Assembly: GCA_003105015.1 (NCBI GenBank)
Contig: PQAF01000040.1
Span: 50,358 to 114,357 of the forward strand
Length of the DNA stretch: 64,000 nt
From: Rhodocyclales bacterium
GTDB lineage: Bacteria; Pseudomonadota; Gammaproteobacteria; Burkholderiales; Rhodocyclaceae
Direction of reading: 5' to 3'
Position numbers and translations under genes: made by a program. Shown piece after piece: positions 40,496 to 48,183 of this stretch (the first letter of the stretch is position 1; each line of letters starts with the position of its first letter). The notes under the pieces are model-generated. The model made no database searches. It was not told the origin of the DNA and saw nothing but the letters and a program-made list of their open reading frames with translations.

Positions 40496-42466
40496 GTGAC
40501 CCGACCCGGCGAACTCAAACTCAAGCACCTCTTCCAGCCCGGCCAGATCGGCAAGTACAAGACCAAGAACATGGTCAAGTACGGCGCCTGCTGCGTCTCC
40601 AACTACAACACCCGGGACGGCTACATCACGCCGCGCGAACTGGCGCGCATGCGCGTCATCGCCGCCACAGACTGCGGCATCATCACCAACCAGGGCGCCT
40701 ACCCGGATCCGCTCGGCGAGGGCAAGTCCTACTTCCGCCAGGTGGCGATCTTCGACGACAAGTTCCTGCCGCAGTTCGAGACCATCGCCCAGTACATCCA
40801 TGACGGCGGCGCCGTGGCGATCCAGCAGATCCTGCATGCCGGCCGCTACGGCGGCATCGACCTCGGCTATTGCGTGCAGCCCTCGGTGGTGCCGCAGACC
40901 CTGCCGCACTTCCGCCCGCCGCGCGAGCTGACCAAGGAGCAGATCAAGGCCGTCGTGCAGCAGCATGCCGATGCGGCGAAGCGCGCCATCCGCGCCGGCT
41001 TCGACGGCACCGAGGTCACCAGCTTCATGGGCTACCTGCTGGCCAACTTCAATTCCCGCTTCACCAACCAGCGCACCGACGAATACGGCGGCTCGCTGGT
41101 CAACCGCGGCCGTTTCATGCGCGAGCTGATCGACGCCATCAAGCAGGCCACGCCCGAGCATCCGCTGGTGATCCGCCTCAACGGCGCCGAACTGATGGAC
41201 CGCTGGGGCGGCAACAGCGAGGACGACTGCTTCGAACTGATGCAGCAGGCCGTCGATTGCGGCGTGGACATGATCTCGGTGACCGTCGGCTGGCAGGAGG
41301 CGCCGGAGTCCTCCATCGGCCGCGACGTGCCGCCGGGGCACTGGAACTACCTCTCGGCCAAGGCCAAGAAGCTCTTCCCCAACACCCTGATCACCTTCGG
41401 CAACCGCCTGCCCGACCCGCGCATGGCCGACGAGTGCATCCGCGACGGCGTCTTCGACTACTGGGAGGTCTGCCGCCCGCTGCTGGCCGATCCGGAACTG
41501 ATCCACAAGGCCGCCGAGGACCGCCTCGACGAAGTGCGCCGCTGCATCGGTTCCCTGAACTGTTTATCCCGCCTGTTCCGCGACTTGCCCTACACCTGCG
41601 CCATGAACCCGGCGCTGGGCCACGAGGTCGAGCCCGAGTACGCCATCACCGAGGCGGCGGTGAAGAAGAAGATCATGATCATCGGCGCCGGCCCCGCCGG
41701 GCTGGAAGCCGCCATCACGGCGAAGAAGCGCGGCCACGACGTCACCATCTACGAGAAGGGCGACAAGATCGGCGGCAGCCTGCTCGGCTATGCCGGCAAC
41801 GACCTCGCCCGTCCCGACGACCTCTTCAGCGTGGTGCGCTACTACGAGACCATGGTGAAGAAGCTCGGCATCGAGGTGAAATTCAACACCGAGGCCAACG
41901 CCAAGTTCATGCGCAGCGTGCTGCACCAGTACGACGTCTGCCTCGTCGCCGCCGGCGCGCGCACCGACATGGCGGCCTACCGCCACATCCCCGGCCACGA
42001 ACGGCTGGTCGATGCGCTGGAAGTCGCCAAGGGCAACGTCAAGGCCGGCCAGCGTGTCGTCGTCATCGGCGGCGGCAAGATCGGCCTGACGCTCTCCGAG
42101 TCGCTCAAGAAGCAGGGGCACGAGGTGGTCATCGTCGAGGAGGAAAAGCGCATCGCCGGCGACGTCATGCCCTCCTTCAAGTGGCGCCACACCGCCTGGA
42201 TCGAGGAACTGGAGATCCGCACCCTCACCTCGTCGCAGCTCATCGCCGTGACCGAGGACGGCGCCCGCGTCAGGAACGGCAAGGGCGAGGAAACCTTCCT
42301 GCCCGCGGACATGGTCATCGTTTCCGGACCGCGCAAGCCCAACCACGACCTCTTCCACGAGTTCCAGTGGATGGTGGATGAACTGCACGGCGCCGGCGAC
42401 ACGGTCATCGCACGCGGCCTCGACGCCGCCATCCACGAAGGCTACCGGCTCGGCTGCCGCATCTAG
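40496..42466 (+). CDS. Old-yellow-enzyme / 2,4-dienoyl-CoA reductase-type flavoprotein
   Basis: This 656-residue protein has an N-terminal FMN-binding TIM barrel (QILHAGRYGG, NQRTDEYGGSLVNRGRF) followed by an FAD/NAD(P)H module (IMIIGAGPAGLEAAITAKK, VVVIGGGKIGLTLSE). The linking [4Fe-4S] motif of this family, C-x2-C-x3-C-x11-C, appears here as CIGSLNC-x11-C, one residue shorter and without the second Cys. The start is a GTG at 40496 with AGGAGGA five bases upstream. It likely reduces a conjugated enone or enoyl-CoA double bond. Shared operator sequence links it to the GntR-controlled cluster; its exact step in aromatic metabolism is not known. Confidence 0.82.
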   Translation: MTRPGELKLKHLFQPGQIGKYKTKNMVKYGACCVSNYNTRDGYITPRELARMRVIAATDCGIITNQGAYPDPLGEGKSYFRQVAIFDDKFLPQFETIAQYIHDGGAVAIQQILHAGRYGGIDLGYCVQPSVVPQTLPHFRPPRELTKEQIKAVVQQHADAAKRAIRAGFDGTEVTSFMGYLLANFNSRFTNQRTDEYGGSLVNRGRFMRELIDAIKQATPEHPLVIRLNGAELMDRWGGNSEDDCFELMQQAVDCGVDMISVTVGWQEAPESSIGRDVPPGHWNYLSAKAKKLFPNTLITFGNRLPDPRMADECIRDGVFDYWEVCRPLLADPELIHKAAEDRLDEVRRCIGSLNCLSRLFRDLPYTCAMNPALGHEVEPEYAITEAAVKKKIMIIGAGPAGLEAAITAKKRGHDVTIYEKGDKIGGSLLGYAGNDLARPDDLFSVVRYYETMVKKLGIEVKFNTEANAKFMRSVLHQYDVCLVAAGARTDMAAYRHIPGHERLVDALEVAKGNVKAGQRVVVIGGGKIGLTLSESLKKQGHEVVIVEEEKRIAGDVMPSFKWRHTAWIEELEIRTLTSSQLIAVTEDGARVRNGKGEETFLPADMVIVSGPRKPNHDLFHEFQWMVDELHGAGDTVIARGLDAAIHEGYRLGCRI

Positions 42467-42500
42467 CAGGCATGGCTTTGGAGCGGCACTTTGCTTCATC

Positions 42501-42534
42501 TTTACACGCCCAAAAGGCGTGTATACAGTATCCA
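42501..42534 (+). promoter_or_regulatory. Promoter and 15-bp operator upstream of the GntR-iaa operon
   Basis: A -35 TTTACA (42501-42506), a 17-bp spacer and -10-like TACAGT (42524-42529) are overlapped by TGTATACAGTATCCA (42520-42534), identical to the sequence before the OYE-like gene. The position over the -10 predicts repression, probably autoregulation by the GntR protein encoded just downstream. Confidence 0.72.
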
Positions 42535-42582
42535 CCGTACAGGGTCGATTCATCCAATCCATCCCGCAGCGGAGGAACATCC

Positions 42583-43284
42583 TTGGTCACGTCCATCAAG
42601 CCGCTCCAACGACCCCTCGCCCTCGGCGACCAGGTTTACCAGACGCTCCGCGCCCACCTGCGCGACGGCACCATCGTCTCCGGCCAGCCGCTGCAGGAAG
42701 TCCAGCTGGCGGAAAAACTCGGCGTCTCGCGCACGCCGGTGCGCGAGGCCCTGACGCGACTGGCCAGCGAAGGCCTGCTCGCCTCCGACGGCCGCAGCTT
42801 CGTCGTGCCGGCCCTGACCTTGAAGGATGTCGAGGACATCTACGAGGTGCGCTTCCTCCTCGAACCGGCCGCCGTGCGCCGCGTCGCCGAGGCGACCACC
42901 GACGCGACGGTCCGCGCCCCGCTCGACGAAGCGCTCGCCGCGGCGATGGCCGCCTACAAGGCGGAGGATGCCGACGCCTTCCGCGAGGCCAACATCCGCT
43001 TCCGCAATGCCTGGAAGGACCTGGTGCCGAACCGCCGCATGGTGAAAGCCATCGAGCAGTACGCCGACCACATGATGCGCATCCGCGCCCTGACGCTGGG
43101 CGACGCAAAGGTGCGCAACATCGTCCTCAAGGGCCTCAAGCGCATCGCCGAGGCGCTCGCCGCCGGCGACGGCGATGCCGCCGCCGGCGCCATGCACGAC
43201 CATCTCGTCGAAGCAAAACGCTGCTTCATCGCCGCCACCGGGCTGGACAAGCCCGAAAGCGAAACCACACTGGAAGCCAAATGA
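42583..43284 (+). CDS. GntR-family (FCD-type) transcriptional regulator
   Basis: This 233-residue regulator has an N-terminal winged helix (LALGDQVYQTLRAHLRDG, LAEKLGVSRTPVREALTRLASEG) and an all-helical FCD effector domain. The frame extends to 42472 over the predicted promoter, so a TTG at 42583 with GGAGG seven bases upstream is the likelier start. A GntR regulator belongs to the indoleacetate-induced gene set of Azoarcus evansii and strain EbN1. Its stop overlaps the next start (ATGA), so it is the first gene of the operon. The inducer is presumably indoleacetate or an intermediate (inference). Confidence 0.85.
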   Translation: MVTSIKPLQRPLALGDQVYQTLRAHLRDGTIVSGQPLQEVQLAEKLGVSRTPVREALTRLASEGLLASDGRSFVVPALTLKDVEDIYEVRFLLEPAAVRRVAEATTDATVRAPLDEALAAAMAAYKAEDADAFREANIRFRNAWKDLVPNRRMVKAIEQYADHMMRIRALTLGDAKVRNIVLKGLKRIAEALAAGDGDAAAGAMHDHLVEAKRCFIAATGLDKPESETTLEAK

Positions 43285-44486
43285 CCTACAAGGCTGAAAT
43301 CCCTTACGGCGCCTACTGGAGCACGCCCTTCGCGCGCTGGCAGGGCAGCTTCGCCAACCTGCACAGCATCGAGTTCGCCGCCCACGTCGCGAAGCACGAG
43401 CTGGCCAAGCGCAACATCGACCCGAAGATTTTCGACTACGGCGCGCTCGGCTTCTCCGTGCCGCAAAAGCATTCCTTCTACGGCCTGCCCTGGCTGACCG
43501 GTCTCGTCGGCGCCGGCCAAGCCGGCGGCCCGACCCTGATGCAGGCCTGCGCCACCGGCGTGCGCACCCTGCTCGCCGCGGTGCAGGAAATAGAAGTCAG
43601 TCTCTGCAGCATGGCGCTGGTGGTCAATTGCGACCGCACCTCCAACGGCCCGCACCTCTACTACCCGAACCCGAAGGGACCCGGCGGCACCGGCGTCGCC
43701 GAGGACTGGGTGATGGAGAACTTCGGCTGCGACCCGCTCGGCCGCCATTCCATGCTGCAGACGGCGGAGAACGTGGCGAAGAAGCACGGCATCGGCACGG
43801 CCGAGCAGCACGAGGTGGTGTTGCGCCGCGAGGAACAGTACCGCCAGGCGCTGGACAATGGCGCTGCCTTCCTCAAGCGCTTCATGACCTTGCCCTTCGA
43901 GGTGCCGGCGCCGAACTTCAGGAAAACCGTCGGCACGATGGAGGCTGATGAAGGCATCAACCACTCGACGGCGGAAGGCCTGGCCAAGCTGAAGCCCGTC
44001 ATGGAGGGCGGCACGGTCACTTTCGGCGGCCAGACCCACCCGGCCGACGGCAACGCCGGCCTCGTCGTCACGACGGCGGCAAAGGCGCGCGAACTGTCGC
44101 GCGACCCGAAGATCGCCGTGCGCCTGCACGGCTTCGGCCTCGCCCGCGCCCCGCTCGCCTACATGCCGGAGGCCACCGTGCCGGCGGCGAAGCTGGCCCT
44201 CGCCCAGGCCGGCAAGGGCATCAAGGACATGGCGGCGATCAAGACGCACAACCCTTTCGCCATCAACGACCTCTTCTTCGCGCGCGAGACCGGCGCCGAC
44301 CTGAAGAACATGAACAACTACGGCTGCTCGCTGGTCTGGGGCCACCCGCAAGCACCGATGGGCACGCGGGCGATCATCGAAGTCATCGAGGAACTGGCCC
44401 TGCGCGGCGGCGGCTGGGGCCTGTTCACCGGCTGCGCCGCCGGCGACACGGCCATGGCCGTGGTGCTGGAAGTGACGGGCGCCTGA
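43281..44486 (+). CDS. iaaA: Thiolase of the indoleacetate-type cluster
   Basis: This 401-residue thiolase has acyl-accepting Cys90 in LMQACATGVRT, the histidine motif IKTHNPFAINDLFF and the C-terminal Cys in GGWGLFTGCAAGDT. It would cleave 2-aminobenzoylacetyl-CoA into 2-aminobenzoyl-CoA and acetyl-CoA at the end of the side-chain beta-oxidation (role inferred from the published iaa gene set, which contains a beta-ketothiolase). The iaaA symbol follows from its place before the CoA-ligase gene and is tentative. Confidence 0.8.
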   Translation: MTYKAEIPYGAYWSTPFARWQGSFANLHSIEFAAHVAKHELAKRNIDPKIFDYGALGFSVPQKHSFYGLPWLTGLVGAGQAGGPTLMQACATGVRTLLAAVQEIEVSLCSMALVVNCDRTSNGPHLYYPNPKGPGGTGVAEDWVMENFGCDPLGRHSMLQTAENVAKKHGIGTAEQHEVVLRREEQYRQALDNGAAFLKRFMTLPFEVPAPNFRKTVGTMEADEGINHSTAEGLAKLKPVMEGGTVTFGGQTHPADGNAGLVVTTAAKARELSRDPKIAVRLHGFGLARAPLAYMPEATVPAAKLALAQAGKGIKDMAAIKTHNPFAINDLFFARETGADLKNMNNYGCSLVWGHPQAPMGTRAIIEVIEELALRGGGWGLFTGCAAGDTAMAVVLEVTGA

Positions 44487-44498
44487 GGCCTGGCCGAC

Positions 44499-46022
44499 AT
44501 GATGCGTCTCACAGAATGGATCGACCACCACGCCGGCGCAACGCCCGGCAAGACGGCGATCCGGTTCGGCAGCCAGGACATCAGCTATGCCGCGCTGGCA
44601 CAGAAAGTCGAGCGGCTCGCCTCGGCGCTCGCCGCCGCCGGCGTCCGGCGCAAAAGCTGTGTGGCCTGGCTCGGCTACAACAGCCCGGAGCTGCTGGCGC
44701 TGCTGTTCGCCTGCGCCCGGCTCGGGGCGATGTTCATGCCGCTCAACTGGCGGCTGGCCGCGCCGGAGCACAAGCAGATGCTGGAGGACTGCCCGCCGGC
44801 GGTGCTGTTCGTCGAGCCCGACTTCGTCGCCCAGACGGAATCCATCCTTGCCGAACTCGGCGATCTGCGCAGCGTCGTCATGGGCGGGCCCCGCGCGGGC
44901 TGGCAGGCGTGGGATGCCTTTAGCGCCGCCGGCACCGCAGCCGCGCCGCGCGCGGAAGCCGACCCGCAGACACCCCTCCTGATCTGCTATACCTCGGGCT
45001 CGACCGGCAAGCCGAAGGGCGTGCTGCTCTCCCAGGATGCGCTCGCCTGCAACGCCGTCAACAGCGCCGACATGCACGACCTGACGGCGGAGGACCGCAT
45101 CCTCACCACGCTGCCGCTGTTCCACGTCGGCGGCCTCAACAACCAGACCACGCCGGCGCTGGCTGCCGGCGCCACGGTGGTGCTGCATCCGCGCTTCGAA
45201 GTCGAGGCCACCTTCGACGCCATCGCACGCGAGCACATCACCCTCACCGTGCTGGTGCCGGCCCAGCTCGACATGATGATGGCGCACCCGCGCTGGCAAG
45301 GCGCCGACCTCTCCAGCCTGCGCTCGATCACCACCGGCTCCACCATCGTCCAGGAGCGCCTGATCCGCGCCGTGCATGCCCGCGGCGTGCCGCTGATCCA
45401 GGTTTATGGCTCGACCGAGACCTGCCCCATCGCCGTCTATCTGAAAGCCGCCGACGCCGAGCGCAAGCTCGGCTCGACCGGCAAGGTGGCGGCGCACTGC
45501 CGCATGCGCATCGTCGACGATCTCGACCGCGACGTGGCTGCGGGCGCCACCGGCGAGATCCTGATCCAGGGCCCGAATGTGATGAGCGGCTACTGGCGCA
45601 ACCCGCAGGCCAGCGCCGAGGCATTGCGCGGCGGCTGGTTCCACAGCGGCGACATGGGCCATCTCGACGCCGAGGGATACCTGACCGTCGACGGCCGCAA
45701 GAAGGAGATGATCATCTCCGGGGGCGAGAACATCTATCCGGCCGAGATCGAGAACGTGCTGCTCGACTGCCCCGACATCGCCGAAGCCTCGGTGGTCGGC
45801 CGACCCGACCCGCGCTGGGGCGAGATCGTCGTCGCCGTGGTGGCGCCGAAGGAGGGCCGCCGCCTCGAAACGGAACAGGTGCTGCGCCTGTTCGAAGGCC
45901 GCATCGCCCGCTACAAGCATCCCAAGGAAATCGTCTTCGTCGGCCAGCTGCCGAAGACCGCCCTGGGCAAGATCCGCAAGGAAGACGTGCGCCAGATGGT
46001 GGCGCGCGAGACCACTGCCTGA
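44499..46022 (+). CDS. iaaB: AMP-forming acyl-CoA ligase (indoleacetate-CoA ligase IaaB-like)
   Basis: This 507-residue member of the ANL superfamily has P-loop YTSGSTGKPKG, A5 motif YGSTETC, A7 GWFHSGDMG, A8 region GRKKEMIISGGENIYP and catalytic lysine in PKTALGKIRKED. In strain EbN1 the ligase of this cluster (IaaB) activates indoleacetate to its CoA ester, although the main route is thought to start with the free acid, so its role may be regulatory or auxiliary. Context gives the assignment; specificity is not visible in the sequence. Confidence 0.78.
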   Translation: MMRLTEWIDHHAGATPGKTAIRFGSQDISYAALAQKVERLASALAAAGVRRKSCVAWLGYNSPELLALLFACARLGAMFMPLNWRLAAPEHKQMLEDCPPAVLFVEPDFVAQTESILAELGDLRSVVMGGPRAGWQAWDAFSAAGTAAAPRAEADPQTPLLICYTSGSTGKPKGVLLSQDALACNAVNSADMHDLTAEDRILTTLPLFHVGGLNNQTTPALAAGATVVLHPRFEVEATFDAIAREHITLTVLVPAQLDMMMAHPRWQGADLSSLRSITTGSTIVQERLIRAVHARGVPLIQVYGSTETCPIAVYLKAADAERKLGSTGKVAAHCRMRIVDDLDRDVAAGATGEILIQGPNVMSGYWRNPQASAEALRGGWFHSGDMGHLDAEGYLTVDGRKKEMIISGGENIYPAEIENVLLDCPDIAEASVVGRPDPRWGEIVVAVVAPKEGRRLETEQVLRLFEGRIARYKHPKEIVFVGQLPKTALGKIRKEDVRQMVARETTA

Positions 46023-46059
46023 ACAAACATCTCGTGCCAATGCATACGGAGCCAAACTC

Positions 46060-48183
46060 ATGGCATTAAAGATCGGAATCGACGTCGGCGGCACCTTCAC
46101 CGACTTCGTCGTCACCCGCGACGGCGAGGAGCCGGCGATCTTCAAATCGCTGTCCACCCCGTCCGACCCCTCCATCGCCGTCGTGAACGGCCTCACCGAC
46201 ATCGCCGCGGCGCAGAATCCGCCGATGACGCTGGAAGCCTTCGCGCCGACCATCGACACCATCGTGCACGGCACCACCGTCACCACCAATGCCACGCTGA
46301 CGCACACCGGCGCAAAATCCGCCCTGCTGACGACGGAAGGCGTGCGCGACGCGCTGGAAATGCGCCGCGGCATCCGCGAGGAGCAGTACAACAACCGCTA
46401 CGCCAACGTGAAGCCGCTGGTGCCGCGCTACCTGCGCGCCGGCATCAAGGGCCGCCTCGACCGCGCCGGCCGCGAGGTGGCGCCGCTCGACCTCGAGCAG
46501 GTGCGCCAGGCCATCGCCCTCTTCAAGCAGGAAAATGTTTCGGCCGTGTCGGTCTGCTTCATGAACTCCTTCGCCAACCCGGCCCACGAGCAGGCCGCGG
46601 CCGAGATCGTGAAGCAGGAGATGCCCGGCGCCTACCTCTCGGTGTCCACCGACCTGCTGCCCTCGATCCGCTTCTACGAGCGCATCAGCACCACGGCGCT
46701 CAACTCCTACGTCGGCCCCAAGCTCAACCACTATCTCGACCAACTCGTCGGTCGCTTGAAAGGGATTGGCTTTAAAGGTCTCTTGTTGATCATGCAGTCC
46801 AACGGCGGCGTCATCTCGCCGCAGCTGGCGCGCGAGAAGGCGGCGCTGACCCTGCTCTCCGGCCCGGCCGGCGGCCCCGGCGCCGGCCTCTTCTACGTGC
46901 GCCCGCACGGCCAGGACAAGTGCATCACCACCGACATGGGCGGCACCAGCTTCGAGGCCTCGGTGGCCGTCGGCAGCCCGATGATCAAGAACGACGGCGA
47001 GATCGCCCGCCACAAGATCGCCCTGCCGATGCTCGACATCCACACCATCGGCGCCGGCGGCGGCTCGATCGGCTGGCTCGACGAGGGCGGCCTGCTGCGC
47101 ATGGGCCCGCAGAGCGCCGGCGCCGACCCCGGCCCGGCCTGCTACGGCAAGGGCGGCACGCTGCCCGCCACCACCGACGCCAACGTCGTGCTGGGCTACC
47201 TCGACCCGAACTACTTCGCCGGCGGCAGGATGAAGCTCGACGTCGCCGCCGCGCGCAAGGCCATCGAGACGCACATTGCCAAGCCGATGGGGCTCAGCAT
47301 CGAGGAGGCCGCCGCCGGCATGTACCGCGTCGCCTGCAACAACATGGCGCAGGGCGTGCGCGAGGTGACCATCAAGCGCGGCTTCGATCCGCGCGAGTTC
47401 CCCTTCATCCCGGCCGGCGGCGCCGGCCCGATCCATTCCTGCCTGATCTGCGAGGAGCTGGAGATCCCCTTCCAGATCGTGCCGCGCGAGTCCTCGGTGC
47501 TGTGCGCCTTCGGCATGCTGATGAGCGAACTGAAGCACGACTTCGTGCGCACCTTCGTCTCGCGCCTGGAGGCCATCGACTGGCCGCGGATTACCGCGAT
47601 CATCGACGAGATGTCGGCCGAGGGCGCCCGCCAGCTCACCGAGGAGCGCATTCCGGAGAGCCGCCGCCGCCACGACATCAAGTTCGACTGCCGCTACATC
47701 AAGCAGTACCACGAAGTGTCCTTCCTGGTGCCGCGCGCCCTGATCGACAAGCGCGACGTCGCCGGCATCGCCCGCCTCTTCCACGACGAGCACAACCGCC
47801 TCTACGGCTACTCGCTCGAGCAGGAAAACGCGCCGATCGAGATCATCAACGTGCGCGTGCAGTCGGTCGGCATCACCGACAAGCCCTCCTACCGCGAGGA
47901 GGCCTGGGCCGGCGCCGACGCGTCGAAGGCGGTCAAGGGCCGCCGCAGCGTGTACATCCCGGAAACGAAAACCTTCCGCGAGGTGCCGGTCTACGACGGC
48001 CACAGGATGCGCCACGGCAACCGCATCGCGGGCCCGGCCATGATCGAGCAGGAGACCACCGCCATCTTCGTCAGCGATGCCTTCGACTGCGTGGTGGACG
48101 CCCTCGGCTCCTTCGCCCTCTTCCGCAAGGGGCGCGAAGACCTCGTCAAATCCTGCCTGAACAAGGAGGCAACCACGGTATGA
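46060..48183 (+). CDS. Hydantoinase/oxoprolinase subunit A (2-oxoindoleacetate ring opening, IaaC-like)
   Basis: This 707-residue HyuA-family subunit has the actin-like ATP site IGIDVGGTFTDFV, VHGTTVTTNATL and TTDMGGTSFEASV. HyuA/HyuB pairs cleave cyclic amides with ATP. In the indoleacetate pathway a hydantoinase-like enzyme is proposed to open the lactam of 2-oxoindoleacetate to (2-aminophenyl)succinate. Acetone and acetophenone carboxylases are related but need extra subunits that are absent here. The stop overlaps the subunit B start (ATGA). The gene is called iaaC or a neighbouring letter in strain EbN1; the letter is not certain. Confidence 0.82.
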   Translation: MALKIGIDVGGTFTDFVVTRDGEEPAIFKSLSTPSDPSIAVVNGLTDIAAAQNPPMTLEAFAPTIDTIVHGTTVTTNATLTHTGAKSALLTTEGVRDALEMRRGIREEQYNNRYANVKPLVPRYLRAGIKGRLDRAGREVAPLDLEQVRQAIALFKQENVSAVSVCFMNSFANPAHEQAAAEIVKQEMPGAYLSVSTDLLPSIRFYERISTTALNSYVGPKLNHYLDQLVGRLKGIGFKGLLLIMQSNGGVISPQLAREKAALTLLSGPAGGPGAGLFYVRPHGQDKCITTDMGGTSFEASVAVGSPMIKNDGEIARHKIALPMLDIHTIGAGGGSIGWLDEGGLLRMGPQSAGADPGPACYGKGGTLPATTDANVVLGYLDPNYFAGGRMKLDVAAARKAIETHIAKPMGLSIEEAAAGMYRVACNNMAQGVREVTIKRGFDPREFPFIPAGGAGPIHSCLICEELEIPFQIVPRESSVLCAFGMLMSELKHDFVRTFVSRLEAIDWPRITAIIDEMSAEGARQLTEERIPESRRRHDIKFDCRYIKQYHEVSFLVPRALIDKRDVAGIARLFHDEHNRLYGYSLEQENAPIEIINVRVQSVGITDKPSYREEAWAGADASKAVKGRRSVYIPETKTFREVPVYDGHRMRHGNRIAGPAMIEQETTAIFVSDAFDCVVDALGSFALFRKGREDLVKSCLNKEATTV

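Noticed and set aside
42954..46394. Antisense open frame of 1146 codons on the minus strand opposite the thiolase, ligase and hydantoinase genes.
   Set aside because: It mirrors the strongly codon-biased plus-strand genes, has low-complexity Ala/Gly/Val/Asp/His-rich protein and no recognisable domain. Similar shadows occur opposite rne (4076-6172), prmB/kinase (22488-25223, 25581-28052) and the HyuB/dehydrogenase genes (47991-51101).
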